64,000 nt of DNA from CAWDBV01 sp963800705. GTDB lineage: Bacteria > Actinomycetota > Thermoleophilia > Solirubrobacterales > 70-9. The DNA lies in NCBI GenBank assembly GCA_963800705.1, contig CAWDBV010000002.1:124001-188000 (forward strand), in the 5' to 3' direction. Position 1 is the stretch's first letter. Every line of letters begins with the position of its first letter. Positions 15,599 to 24,311 of this stretch are shown in pieces. The notes below the pieces were generated by a model, which had not been told where the DNA came from, ran no database searches, and saw nothing but the letters and a program-made list of their open reading frames with translations. A program made the translations under genes and the position numbers.

Positions 15599-16786
15599 TC
15601 ACTTTAGAAGCCCCTGCTGGCGCTTGAGCTCGATAACCCGCGCGGCGGCGGCATCGAGGCGCTCGCGCGGCAGCTCGCCCGAGTTGGCGGCGTTGATCAG
15701 CGCCAGTCGGGCGCGGGTGGCGGCGGCGGGGTCGGTGACGACGACGAGATCGGCTCCGGCTCCCACCGCCCGCACGGCTGCGTCGGGCGCCTGCTCGCCG
15801 CCGCTGATCGCACCGGCGGCGAGATCGTCGGTGATCGCGACGCCCTCGAAGCCGAGCTCGCTGCGGAGCAGGTCGGTGGCGATCTCCGAGGTCATCGAAG
15901 CCGGGGTCACCGCCTCGTAGGCGGCGTAGAAGGCGTGCGAGAGGACGAGGGCCGGCACCTTCTCGGCGATCGCGGCCCGGAACGGCTGCAGGTCGCGGCT
16001 TGCCAGCGAATCGCGGTCGAGGCTGACGCTCGCAGGCCCGGCGTCGGTGTCCTCGGTCTCGCCGCCGGCGCCCGGGAAGTGGGCCGGAGCGCAGGCGATC
16101 GCCGCGGTGCGGCAGCCGCGCACCGCGGCGGCGGTCATCTCGGTGACGAGGTCGACGTCGTCGCCGTAGGCGCGGTCGGCGATCGGGCTGTCGAGGGTGG
16201 CGACGTCGGCGACGGGCGCCAGGTTGAGATCGAAGCCCGCCTTCTTGAGCGCGGCGCCGGTCGCGTTCGCCGAAGCCTCGGCCGCCGCGGCGTCGCCGCC
16301 GTCGCCGATGTCGAGCTGGCGCTCGGCGGGTGGGAGGTCGAGGTAGGCGCGGTACTCGCCGCCCTCCTGGAGGCCGATCACGAGCGGCGGCGTCGCGCTG
16401 GGGCCGCCCGCGGCGTGGAGCTGCGAGTTCAACTGGCTCCCGCCTCCGGCGCCGGGCCAGTTCTCGGCCCTGACGACCACCCCGCCCTGGGTCTTCGCCA
16501 CCTCCGCGGCGCCCGCGTTGGTGCCCGCGAAGCCGACCGCGAGCACCGCGTCGACCTTCTCGGGCACGCTCAGGCCGCGGACCTGCTTCTCGACCTCCGG
16601 CGCCACCTTGGCCGGCGGCCCGGCGCTCTGCTGTTCGGCGCCGCCGATGAACCCGAACGCGATCGCGGCCACGGCAGCGACCGCCGCGACCCCGACCAGG
16701 AGCTGCCTGGTCGGCACTCGCGGGCGGCGGAGCCGAAGCGGCTTTCGACGCGGCGGGCGCGGAGGCGGAGTGAACTCGTCCCTCAA
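15599..16786 (-). CDS. Membrane-anchored glycoside hydrolase family 3-like protein, likely altered active site
   Basis: A basic cytoplasmic tail and one TM segment (LLVGVAAVAAVAAIAFGFI, about residues 29-47) precede a GH3 N-terminal TIM barrel similar to NagZ beta-N-acetylhexosaminidases: LIGLQEGGEYR where the family has DqEGG.V.R, LNLAPVADVA, GFEGVAITDDLAAGAI with the candidate nucleophile Asp. The usual KHFPGHGxT...DSH region reads AHFPGAGGETEDTD, so the substrate Lys/His and the acid-base His are replaced. It may be catalytically weak or have a binding role in the envelope. It lies eight bases from the MmpL gene on the same strand. Confidence 0.82.
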   Translation of the reverse strand: MRDEFTPPPRPPRRKPLRLRRPRVPTRQLLVGVAAVAAVAAIAFGFIGGAEQQSAGPPAKVAPEVEKQVRGLSVPEKVDAVLAVGFAGTNAGAAEVAKTQGGVVVRAENWPGAGGGSQLNSQLHAAGGPSATPPLVIGLQEGGEYRAYLDLPPAERQLDIGDGGDAAAAEASANATGAALKKAGFDLNLAPVADVATLDSPIADRAYGDDVDLVTEMTAAAVRGCRTAAIACAPAHFPGAGGETEDTDAGPASVSLDRDSLASRDLQPFRAAIAEKVPALVLSHAFYAAYEAVTPASMTSEIATDLLRSELGFEGVAITDDLAAGAISGGEQAPDAAVRAVGAGADLVVVTDPAAATRARLALINAANSGELPRERLDAAAARVIELKRQQGLLK

Positions 16787-16839
16787 GTGGGCGCGATCTT
16801 ATGACCGGCGCCCCACCGAGCGCCTAATCTGGAGGCAGG

Positions 16840-18129
16840 ATGAGCGCAAAGACCGCAAATGAGCTCGTGGTGATGAAGTTCGGCGGAACCTCGGTCGCCG
16901 GAGCCGACCAGATCAAGCGCGCCGCGCAGCGAATCGTCGCTGCGCGCGAGAACGGCGCCGGCGTCGTCGCGGTGCTCTCTGCCCGCGGAAAGACCACCGA
17001 CGAGCTGACCGAGATGGCGCGCGAGGTAGCCGACCGCCCCGACCCGCGCGAGATGGACATGCTGCTCTCGACCGGGGAGCGGATCTCGTGCGCGCTCTGT
17101 GCGATGGCGATCGTCGAGCTCGGCCACAAGGCGATCTCGCTGACCGGGTCGCAGGCCGGGATCGTCACCGACTCCTCCCATACTCAGGCGAGGATCCTCG
17201 ACGTGCGCGCCGATCGCATCCGCGAGGCGCTCGGCGAGGACTCGATCGTGCTCGTCGCCGGCTTTCAAGGCGTCTCGACCGACAACCGCGACGTGACCAC
17301 GCTCGGGCGCGGCGGCTCCGACACGACCGCGGTCGCGCTCGCGGCCGCGCTCGGCGCCGAGACCTGCGAGATCTACACCGACGTCGCCGGCGTCTTCAGC
17401 GCCGACCCGCGGATCGTCAGCGACGCCCGCAAGCTGCCGGTCGTCTCCTACGAGGAGATGCTCGAGATGTCAGCTTCGGGGGCGAAGGTGCTGCAGCTGC
17501 GCTCGGTCGAGTACGCGCGCAACCACGCCGTCAAAATCCACTGCCGCAGCTCCTCGGAGGAGGGCCCCGGTACCCTCGTCGTCTCCGAGGAGGAGACGAT
17601 GGAACGACCCCTGGTGACAGCCGTGACGCACTCGGACGCCGAGTCGCGCGTCACGATGACCGGCGTCCGCGACGAGCCCGGCGTCGCCGGCCGGATCTTC
17701 AGCGCGCTCGCCGACGCCGACGTCAACGTCGACATGATCATCCAGAACGAGCCCGTCTCCTCCGACCAGCAGGCCGAGATGTCGTTCACGGTCGGGCGCG
17801 ACGACCTGCGGACCGCGGTCGAGACCGTCGAAGGCCTCGATGCCGCCAGCTCGGTCAACGCCGACGAGGCGATCGGCAAGGTGTCGATCGTCGGCGCCGG
17901 TATGCGCTCGCACCCGGGCGTTGCGGCGAAGGTCTTCAGCACGCTCGGCGAGCGCGGCATAAACATCGAGATGATCTCGACCTCGCCGATCAAGATCTCC
18001 TGCGTAATCGCCTCCGACAAGGTCCCCGATGCGGTCAAGGCGCTCCACGAGGCCTTCGAGCTCGGCGCCGACGCGGTCCGCACCGAGGAGCCGACCGGCA
18101 CCGAACACCGCCCGACGGTCAGCTCTTAG
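16840..18129 (+). CDS. lysC: Aspartate kinase
   Basis: The ATG follows GGAGG; the product has 429 residues. The kinase domain has KFGGTSVAGADQIKRAA, LSTGERISCALCA, TLGRGGSDTTAVALAAALGA and EIYTDVAGVFSADPRI. Two ACT domains fill the last 170 residues (MTGVRDEPGVAGRIFSALAD; SIVGAGMRSHPGVAAKVFSTL) and usually bind Lys/Thr for feedback control. It makes aspartyl phosphate, the first step to lysine, methionine and threonine. asd follows directly. An internal in-frame start at 17599 probably makes a separate beta subunit. Confidence 0.97.
   Translation: MSAKTANELVVMKFGGTSVAGADQIKRAAQRIVAARENGAGVVAVLSARGKTTDELTEMAREVADRPDPREMDMLLSTGERISCALCAMAIVELGHKAISLTGSQAGIVTDSSHTQARILDVRADRIREALGEDSIVLVAGFQGVSTDNRDVTTLGRGGSDTTAVALAAALGAETCEIYTDVAGVFSADPRIVSDARKLPVVSYEEMLEMSASGAKVLQLRSVEYARNHAVKIHCRSSSEEGPGTLVVSEEETMERPLVTAVTHSDAESRVTMTGVRDEPGVAGRIFSALADADVNVDMIIQNEPVSSDQQAEMSFTVGRDDLRTAVETVEGLDAASSVNADEAIGKVSIVGAGMRSHPGVAAKVFSTLGERGINIEMISTSPIKISCVIASDKVPDAVKALHEAFELGADAVRTEEPTGTEHRPTVSS
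17587..17601 (+). promoter_or_regulatory. Internal ribosome binding site and ATG inside lysC (beta subunit start)
   Basis: GAGGAGG is followed after about five bases by an in-frame ATG at 17599, which would give a 176-residue product starting METRP-like (M-E-R-P-L-V) and holding just the two ACT domains. Alpha/beta aspartate kinases with such an in-frame internal start are established for Bacillus subtilis and Corynebacterium glutamicum lysC. The ribosome-binding match here is better than at most gene starts in the window. Confidence 0.7.
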
Positions 18130-18149
18130 AACCTCCGTACCCTGTGCGT

Positions 18150-19196
18150 ATGAGTCCGGAGGCCAAATACCGGGTCGGAGTCGTGGGCGCCACCGGCGCC
18201 GTCGGCTCGACGATCCTCGAGGTGCTGGCGCAGCGGGGGTTTCCCGCCGCCGAGGTGATCCCGTATGCCTCCAAGCGCTCGGTCGGCAAGAAGGTCGAGT
18301 TCAACGGTTCAAAGCTCGAAGTGCAGCCGCTCGACGAGGCCTCGATCGACGGGCTCGACCTCGCGATCTCCTCGGCGGGCGGCGAGGTGAGCGAAGAGTG
18401 GGCGCCGAAGCTCCGCGACGCCGGCGCAGTCGTCGTCGACAACACGAGCTTCTGGCGCATGGACGACGAGGTGCCGCTGGTGATCAGCGAGGTCAACCCC
18501 GACGCGCTCGCCGATCACAAGGGGATCGTCGCCAATCCGAACTGCTCGACGATGCAGATGGTCGTCGCGCTGGCGCCGATCCAGAACGCGGTCGGGATCG
18601 AGCGGCTCGTCGTCTCCACGTACCAGTCGGTGAGCGGTACTGGCCAGAAGGCGGTCGAGGAGCTCGAGGCGCAGAGCCGCGCCGTCCTCGACGACAAGGA
18701 CGTCCCGGAGCCCGCGGTCTACCCGCACCGGATCGCGTTCAACGTGCTGCCGCAGGTCGAGGTCTTCAAGACCGACGACGACTACACGACCGAGGAGCGC
18801 AAGATGATGGCCGAGACCCGAAAGATCATGGGGCTCGGCGAGGAGGTCGGGATCTCGACCACCTGCGCGCGGGTGCCGGTCTTCAACGGCCACTCGGAGT
18901 CGATCAACGTCCAGACCTCGAAGGAGCTTTCGCCCGAGGACTGTCGCGAGCTGCTCAGCGGCGCGCCGGGGTTGACCGTCGTTGACGCCCCCGGCGAGGG
19001 CATCTACCCGCTCGCGATCGAGGCCGCGGGCCGCGATGAGGTGCTCGTCGGCCGCATTCGCCGCGACCCCTCGCACGAGCGCTGCCTCAACCTCTGGGTG
19101 GTCGGCGACAACCTCCGCAAGGGCGCCGCCACCAACGCTGTCCAGCTCGCCGAGCTGCTCGTCGAGCGCGACCTGCTCGGTTCGGTGGAGGACTGA
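18150..19196 (+). CDS. asd: Aspartate-semialdehyde dehydrogenase
   Basis: The 348-residue product starts at the ATG at 18150. It has the NADP-binding GVVGATGAVGSTILEVL, the catalytic Cys in IVANPNCSTMQMVVAL, and STYQSVSGTGQKAVEEL. The His of the active site is in RVPVFNGHSESINV. It reduces aspartyl phosphate made by LysC. The gene lies 20 bases after lysC, so the pair is one operon. Confidence 0.97.
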   Translation: MSPEAKYRVGVVGATGAVGSTILEVLAQRGFPAAEVIPYASKRSVGKKVEFNGSKLEVQPLDEASIDGLDLAISSAGGEVSEEWAPKLRDAGAVVVDNTSFWRMDDEVPLVISEVNPDALADHKGIVANPNCSTMQMVVALAPIQNAVGIERLVVSTYQSVSGTGQKAVEELEAQSRAVLDDKDVPEPAVYPHRIAFNVLPQVEVFKTDDDYTTEERKMMAETRKIMGLGEEVGISTTCARVPVFNGHSESINVQTSKELSPEDCRELLSGAPGLTVVDAPGEGIYPLAIEAAGRDEVLVGRIRRDPSHERCLNLWVVGDNLRKGAATNAVQLAELLVERDLLGSVED

Positions 19197-19221
19197 AAAC
19201 GGCCGGCGGGCCGAATCCGTA

Positions 19222-20403
19222 ATGGAGATCGGCTTCGGCGAAGCGCTGCTGCTCTTCGGCGCTCTTCTCGCAGTCGCCGCAGCGCTTTCGGGAGTGATGA
19301 AGGGAACCGTCCTTTCGGCCTCGGTGCTCTCGGTCGCGCTCGGGGTCGTGCTCGCGGCAACAGACGTGGTGTCGGTCGACGCCAATGCGGAATCGGTGGT
19401 CAAGCTGGTCACTCTGGCGCTCGTGCTGACCCTTTTCAGCGACGGCATGTTCGTCGAGCGGGAACTGCTTGGCCGCCATTGGACACCGGTCGCCCGGGCA
19501 CTTGTGATCGCGATGCCGATCACGATGGTCCTGCTGGCGCTGGCCGCCAAAGCTCTGTTCGCCGAGCTCACCTGGGCCGAGGCATTCCTGCTCGGAGCAG
19601 TGCTGGCGCCAACCGACCCGGTGGTCACCTCGGCAATCGTCACCTCGCGCAGGGTTCCCGAGAGCGTCCGCCACACGCTCAACCTCGAATCGGGGCTCAA
19701 CGACGGGCTCGCGGTGCCGTTCGTGCTCTTCTTTCTCGTTCTCGCCTCGGATTCGGGCGACGCCGGCGGGGAGGGGCTGACATTGCTGGGCGAAACGGTC
19801 GTCGGCGCCGCGGTCGGGGTGGCACTCGGGGTACTCGGCGGGCGCTTCCACGACCGGCTTCCCGGGGGCGGGCTGACGCCGCGCTACGAGGGGATCTACG
19901 CGATCGGCTTCGGGCTCGCCGCCTACGGTCTCGCGGAAGTGACCATCGGCAACGGCCTGATCGCTGCTTTCGTTGCCGGGATCGCGCTGGGTGCGGCCGA
20001 GCACGAAGTGCCGCGGTCATTCGAAGAGTTCGCAGAGAACGTCAGCACGATCCTGCAGGTGGTCACGTTCTTCGTCTTCGGGGCTCTGATAGTCGCGACC
20101 GGCTTTCACGGAAGCATCCCGGCCCTCGCCGCCTTCGTCCTCTTCGCGCTGCTGGTTGCGCGCCCCGCCGCGGTGCTTCTCTCGTTCGTGCGTGAGGATC
20201 TGCCCAGGGACCAGAAGCTGTTCATCGCCTGGTTCGGGCCAAAGGGGGTGGCCTCGATGCTGTTCGCGCTCTACGTGCTCAACTCGGGGGTAACAGAACG
20301 GACCACCGTCTTCGAGATCGCCTCGTTCGTGGTAATCACCTCGATCCTCGCGCATGGGCTGACTGACACCCTCGGTACGCGCTGGGTGGCAAAACGCGGC
20401 TAG
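19222..20403 (+). CDS. CPA1-type Na+(K+)/H+ antiporter
   Basis: The 393-residue protein starts at ATG 19222 and has about 12 TM segments. Diagnostic stretches are LVLTLFSDGMFVERELL, FLLGAVLAPTDPVVTSAIV, the ion-binding LNLESGLNDGLAVPFVLFF (ND motif) and FIAWFGPKGVASMLFALYVL. It exchanges cations for protons across the membrane. There is no C-terminal regulatory TrkA domain, but a CBS-domain protein is encoded convergently and overlaps its last four bases. Confidence 0.9.
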   Translation: MEIGFGEALLLFGALLAVAAALSGVMKGTVLSASVLSVALGVVLAATDVVSVDANAESVVKLVTLALVLTLFSDGMFVERELLGRHWTPVARALVIAMPITMVLLALAAKALFAELTWAEAFLLGAVLAPTDPVVTSAIVTSRRVPESVRHTLNLESGLNDGLAVPFVLFFLVLASDSGDAGGEGLTLLGETVVGAAVGVALGVLGGRFHDRLPGGGLTPRYEGIYAIGFGLAAYGLAEVTIGNGLIAAFVAGIALGAAEHEVPRSFEEFAENVSTILQVVTFFVFGALIVATGFHGSIPALAAFVLFALLVARPAAVLLSFVREDLPRDQKLFIAWFGPKGVASMLFALYVLNSGVTERTTVFEIASFVVITSILAHGLTDTLGTRWVAKRG

Positions 20404-20870
20404 GCCCCGTCGGTGCGGTCGAGGAAGCGCTCGGCCAGGGAGCGGAAGAAATCGGCACGCGTGACGACGGCGTGCACCCTCCCGCCGGTCGCGATGGGAA
20501 CGATCAGCACGCGATGGTGGAGGAAGATCTCGGCCAACTGGGTGTCGCTGAAGTCGTCCTCGACGAGAACGTGATCCTTGGTCAGGTGATCAGCGACGGG
20601 CTCCTCGCCGCAGGTCTCGCGGCGCTCGATGGTCTTGTCGATGCTGCGCGAGATCGCAGCCGAGGTGGTCAGCGTCCCGACATAGCCCGGAAACAAGGCT
20701 TCGAGGAACTCGCGCTCGCCGAAGATCCCGGCGTAGCCGCCCTCCTCGTCGACGACGGGCAGAGCCGGAAGCTCGAGATCGATCAGTCGCTTGACCGCGC
20801 CCGACACCGGTTCCTCGGTGCGAAGCGGCTCGATCTCGCGCAGTGTTGCCTGGACGATTGAATCGGGCAT
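20400..20870 (-). CDS. CBS-domain pair protein
   Basis: The 156-residue protein holds two CBS motifs: residues about 1-65 (EPLRTEEPVSGAVKRLIDLELPALPVVDEEGGYAGIFGEREFLEALF) and about 90-150 (VLVEDDFSDTQLAEIFLHHRVLIVPIATGGRVHAVVTRADFFRSL). Such pairs bind adenine nucleotides and regulate partners. It lies 9 bases downstream of the NhaD/ArsB-like transporter on the same strand, so it may gate that transporter; this is inference from position. Confidence 0.85.
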   Translation of the reverse strand: MPDSIVQATLREIEPLRTEEPVSGAVKRLIDLELPALPVVDEEGGYAGIFGEREFLEALFPGYVGTLTTSAAISRSIDKTIERRETCGEEPVADHLTKDHVLVEDDFSDTQLAEIFLHHRVLIVPIATGGRVHAVVTRADFFRSLAERFLDRTDGA

Positions 20871-20879
20871 CTGTCGACC

Positions 20880-22139
20880 TCAGAGCATTATGTATCGGAC
20901 GCCGACGTAGGCGCTCGCGAGTGCCACCGAGACGACGGTGACCGGAATCCCGATACGCATGAAGGTGAGGAAGCCGATCTTTTCACCGGCGCGCTCGGTC
21001 AACCCGGCGGCGGCCACGTTGGCAGCGGCAGCGATGATCGTCGCATTGCCGCCGAAGCAGGCCCCGAGCGATAGAGCCCACCAGTAGGCGTCGTCCTCAG
21101 CGCCTCCGAGCTGCTCGACGACGGGGATCATCGCGGTGGTGAAGGGAATGTTGTCGACCACCGCCGAGCCCAAAGCGGCGATCCAGACAATTCCGAGCAA
21201 CTCTGCCGAGCGCTCGCCTCCCGTCAGGTCCTCCACGCCCGACGCGACCTCGGCGATGGCGCCGGTCGCCTCCAGGGCGCCGACCATGACGAAGAGGCCG
21301 ACGAAGAAAAAGAGCGTCGGCCATTCGATGTTGGACAACGCTTGCTGGAGATCGATCCTGGTGATCAGCAGCGCCACCGAGGCGCCGGCGAGCGCCACGG
21401 TGGCCGGCTCGATATGCAAAGGCTGGTGTGCGAAGAAGGCGAGAATCGTCAGCACGAGCACGGTGCCCGAGCGCCGCAGCTCGGCCGGGTCCTCGATCGA
21501 GCGCTCGGCGTCGAGCTCGTTGACGTGGCGGCGGTTCTCGTCAGCTATCTGGAGGCGAGGGCGGTAATAGCCGTAGAGGCCGGCGATGACCACCGCGAAC
21601 GTCAGAACGACGATCGGCGCCAGGTTGAGGATGAACTCGTTGAAGCTCAGCCCGGTCGCCCCCGCGATGATGATGTTGGGTGGATCCCCGATCAGGGTCG
21701 CGGTGCCGCCGATGTTGGAGGCGATTACCTCGATGATCACCAGCGGGATCGGATCGATGTCGTACGCATCGGCGAGCAGGAAGGTGACGGGGACCACGAG
21801 CAGGATCGTGGTCAGGTTGTCGAGGAAAGCGGAGAGGAGGGCGGTCGTGCCGGCGAGGCTGAGCACGACCCAGAGGGGACGACCGCCGGAGATTTGTCCG
21901 GCGCGGATAGCGATGTAGTCGTAGACCCCGGTCTGCTGGGTCAGATAGACCAGGATCATCATTCCGACCAGCAGCCCGATTGTGTTGAAATCGACCGACT
22001 CGATCGCAAGGTCCTGGTTGAAATCGGGCACGAACAGGACGACGAGCGCCGCTCCAAGCAGAGCCACCTTGGTTCGATGGAGCTTCTCGCTGGCGATCAT
22101 CGCCAGCGCGATCAGGAAGATGGCTACCGCCAGGGCCAT
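20880..22139 (-). CDS. ArsB/NhaD-family ion transporter
   Basis: The 419-residue protein has about 11 TM segments and the family signatures FNTIGLLVGMMILVYLTQQTGVYDYIA, LLSAFLDNLTTILLVVPVTFLL and IASNIGGTATLIGDPPNIIIA, plus the second repeat SAVVDNIPFTTAMIPVV and GACFGGNATIIAAAANV. This is the IT superfamily plan of NhaD Na+/H+ antiporters and ArsB-like arsenite carriers. No ars regulators or reductase are nearby, so an Na+/H+ or anion role is more likely. It forms a two-gene unit with the CBS protein. Confidence 0.9.
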   Translation of the reverse strand: MALAVAIFLIALAMIASEKLHRTKVALLGAALVVLFVPDFNQDLAIESVDFNTIGLLVGMMILVYLTQQTGVYDYIAIRAGQISGGRPLWVVLSLAGTTALLSAFLDNLTTILLVVPVTFLLADAYDIDPIPLVIIEVIASNIGGTATLIGDPPNIIIAGATGLSFNEFILNLAPIVVLTFAVVIAGLYGYYRPRLQIADENRRHVNELDAERSIEDPAELRRSGTVLVLTILAFFAHQPLHIEPATVALAGASVALLITRIDLQQALSNIEWPTLFFFVGLFVMVGALEATGAIAEVASGVEDLTGGERSAELLGIVWIAALGSAVVDNIPFTTAMIPVVEQLGGAEDDAYWWALSLGACFGGNATIIAAAANVAAAGLTERAGEKIGFLTFMRIGIPVTVVSVALASAYVGVRYIML

Positions 22140-22220
22140 CTCCCTAGCCTACGAGGACACGGCAGATCAGGTCGACAGCGGCGGCGCGGTGATCGACGAG
22201 GGGCCAGCTGCCGGTCTGCG

Positions 22221-23129
22221 CTAGGCCGGCGCCGGCGCGCTGAGGCACCCCTCGACCCACTTGGTCGAGGCGATGTGCTTGCTCATGCCGAGCTGCTTCG
22301 GCTCGAAGCCGAGCGCGAGCCCGACGAGCTGCGGCAGGTGCAGGACGGCGATCCCGAGATCGCGGTTGACGACCTTCGCCGCCTCGGGCTGCTGCATGTC
22401 GAGGTTCAGGTGGCAGAGCGGGCACGGGGTGACGAGGCAGTCGGCGCCCTGGTCGATCGCGTCGCCGAGGTGGGTGCCCGCCTGGCGCAGCGAGGTGTCG
22501 CGGTTCATGGTCACGATCGGGAAGCCGCAGCACTTGCGGGCGCCGTCGTAGTCGACGACCTCGCCGCCGAGCGCGTCGATCACCTGCTCTAGGTAGAGGT
22601 CGCGGTCGGGGTTCTCCTCGTAGCCGAGCCTATTTTTTGGGCGCAGTACGTAGCAGCCGTAGAACGGGCCGACCTTGAGCCCCTCGAGCGGGCGCTTGAC
22701 GCGGTTCTTGAGCGTCCGCAGACCGTAGTCCTCGACCAGCAGCCAGAGGAAGTTCTTGTTGACCTGGCCCTCCTTGTACTCGAGCCCCTCCTCGGCGAGC
22801 ACCTCGTTGATGTGGGCGCGGTAGGCCGAGTCGGCGTCGAGGCGCTGCTGGCATTCGGACTGCGCGCCCTGGCAGGTCGAGCAGATGTTCATCATCGAGA
22901 GGCCGGTCTGCTGGGCGAGCGCGAAGGTGCGCGCGTTGAGCGTGTCGGCGAGCTCCTGGTTGTGCTCGGCGATCACCCCGGCGCCGCAGCAGTTGGCGCG
23001 GTCGAGCTCGACGAGCTCGATCTCGAGCCGCTCGGCGACGAGCTCCATCGAGCCGTGCAGCTCGGGGGTGAAGCCGCGCGAGACGCAGCCCGGCCAATAG
23101 GCCACCTTCAGGTTCTTCGCGGGGCTCAT
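22221..23129 (-). CDS. sdhE: Succinate dehydrogenase Cys-rich subunit (SdhE/HdrB-like, two CCG domains)
   Basis: The 302-residue protein carries two CCG motifs: ELDRANCCGAGV (about residue 47) and GARKCCGFPI (about residue 196) with the partner Cys pairs CSTCQGAQ and TPCPLCHLNL. This is the subunit that replaces SdhC in class E succinate:quinone reductases and equals the HdrB half of heterodisulfide reductases. It binds Fe-S clusters and no TM helix is visible. It is the last gene of the sdh operon, 10 bases after the 4Fe-4S gene. Confidence 0.88.
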   Translation of the reverse strand: MSPAKNLKVAYWPGCVSRGFTPELHGSMELVAERLEIELVELDRANCCGAGVIAEHNQELADTLNARTFALAQQTGLSMMNICSTCQGAQSECQQRLDADSAYRAHINEVLAEEGLEYKEGQVNKNFLWLLVEDYGLRTLKNRVKRPLEGLKVGPFYGCYVLRPKNRLGYEENPDRDLYLEQVIDALGGEVVDYDGARKCCGFPIVTMNRDTSLRQAGTHLGDAIDQGADCLVTPCPLCHLNLDMQQPEAAKVVNRDLGIAVLHLPQLVGLALGFEPKQLGMSKHIASTKWVEGCLSAPAPA

Positions 23130-23139
23130 GCGGCTTCCC

Positions 23140-23838
23140 TCATTTCGCGCCCACCTCGTCGGGCTCGGGCTCGACGTCGGCCTCGGGCGTCTCGTCCTCG
23201 TCGCCGCCCTCGCCCTTGATGTAGAGGTTGAGCTCGACGCGGTGGTCCTCGGCGTGGGCGTAGATCTTCTTGACCTGCTTTTGCGAGTCGCCGGGCAGCT
23301 TGTGGTGAACCCCCGGGATGATCTTCGGCAGCGAACGCATCTTCCCGGTCCGCAGTCCGCGGATCAGCGTCGGGATCGAGCCGAGCAGCCCCTTGATCGC
23401 CGCCCCGGTCGGCTTCAGCTTGCCCTTGATCCCCTGCGCGTAGGACTCCTGCAGCAGCAGCGCCTCGTCGAGCGTGCCCTTGCTCTCGATGATGTTCACG
23501 AACGCGATCTCGTGGCGGCGACCGTTGTTGACGTCGTCGATGTCGTGGTCGTGGCCGGCGAGTCGTCGCAGGCGCATGATCTGATCCATCGGCGCGACGC
23601 CCTTAGGGCAGGCGTCGATGCACGAGAAGCAGTGGGTGCAGTCGTAGATTCCGTGCGGGTCCTGGGCGAGGTCGTAGAGCCGCTCCTCGGTCTGGGCGTC
23701 CCGCGGGTCGCCCACGAAGCGGTAAGCCTTCGCGAGAGCCGCGGGACCGACGAAGTCGGGGTCTGCCTCCATCGAGAGGCAGGCCGAGACGCAAGCCCCG
23801 CACTGGATGCAGGCCATCGACTGGGTGATGTCGATCAT
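23140..23838 (-). CDS. sdhB: Succinate dehydrogenase iron-sulfur protein, C-terminal [4Fe-4S]/[3Fe-4S] part
   Basis: Starting at ATG 23838, the 232-residue product opens directly with MIDITQSMACIQCGACVSACLS and then IYDCTHCFSCIDACPKGV, the two cluster motifs of the C-terminal half of SdhB. A C-terminal extension of about 110 residues ends in an acidic tail. The 2Fe-2S half is encoded separately just upstream; the two frames overlap at ATGA (23835-23838). One additional C in a run of six C on the minus strand (23845-23850) would fuse them into the usual SdhB. It is either a true split subunit or a homopolymer error. Confidence 0.85.
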   Translation of the reverse strand: MIDITQSMACIQCGACVSACLSMEADPDFVGPAALAKAYRFVGDPRDAQTEERLYDLAQDPHGIYDCTHCFSCIDACPKGVAPMDQIMRLRRLAGHDHDIDDVNNGRRHEIAFVNIIESKGTLDEALLLQESYAQGIKGKLKPTGAAIKGLLGSIPTLIRGLRTGKMRSLPKIIPGVHHKLPGDSQKQVKKIYAHAEDHRVELNLYIKGEGGDEDETPEADVEPEPDEVGAK

Positions 23839-24287
23839 CGACTCGGGGGGACGACGTACTCGCGCTCGGGCGGGTCGCCCTCGGGGAGCAGCCACGGCGT
23901 CACCCGGCGGAACTTCTCCCAGTGGGTCGACTCCATGTCGGTGACCAGGTCTTTGATCACCGGCATGTTCCCCATCGGCTCGACGACGATCGGCGGCGCC
24001 TTGCGGGTGCCCTTCGGGGCTCGCCGCTTTGCTTCCGCGGCCGCGTGCCCGAGCTGGGTCTTGCAGCCGAGGCCGGAGTCGCCGTTGATCTTCATCCCGC
24101 ACGAGCCACAGATCGCGGCCTTGCAGGAGCAGCGGACGGCGAGCGAGCCGTCGGCGCGGTCCTTGTGCTGGAGCAGCCCGTCGAGGACCGAGAGCGTCTC
24201 GTCGAGCTCGACCGTGAACTCGTCCCAGTAGGGGCCCTCCCCGGACTCGGGCTGGTAGCGGCGGACTTTCAGATCGTAGGTAGGCAT
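23835..24287 (-). CDS. sdhB: Succinate dehydrogenase iron-sulfur protein, N-terminal [2Fe-2S] part
   Basis: The 150-residue product is the ferredoxin-like half of SdhB: YDLKVRRYQPESGEGPYWDEF at the start, the 2Fe-2S ligands in RCSCKAAICGSCGMKINGDSGLGC, and PPIVVEPMGNMPVIKDLVTDM, as in standard SdhB. It stops at 23835 after VVPPSR, just where the linker to the 4Fe-4S half would begin. The ATG of the second half overlaps its stop. See the next gene for the alternative readings. Confidence 0.87.
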   Translation of the reverse strand: MPTYDLKVRRYQPESGEGPYWDEFTVELDETLSVLDGLLQHKDRADGSLAVRCSCKAAICGSCGMKINGDSGLGCKTQLGHAAAEAKRRAPKGTRKAPPIVVEPMGNMPVIKDLVTDMESTHWEKFRRVTPWLLPEGDPPEREYVVPPSR

Positions 24288-24311
24288 TGGCTGGCAGCTA
24301 ATGGTTTCCGG

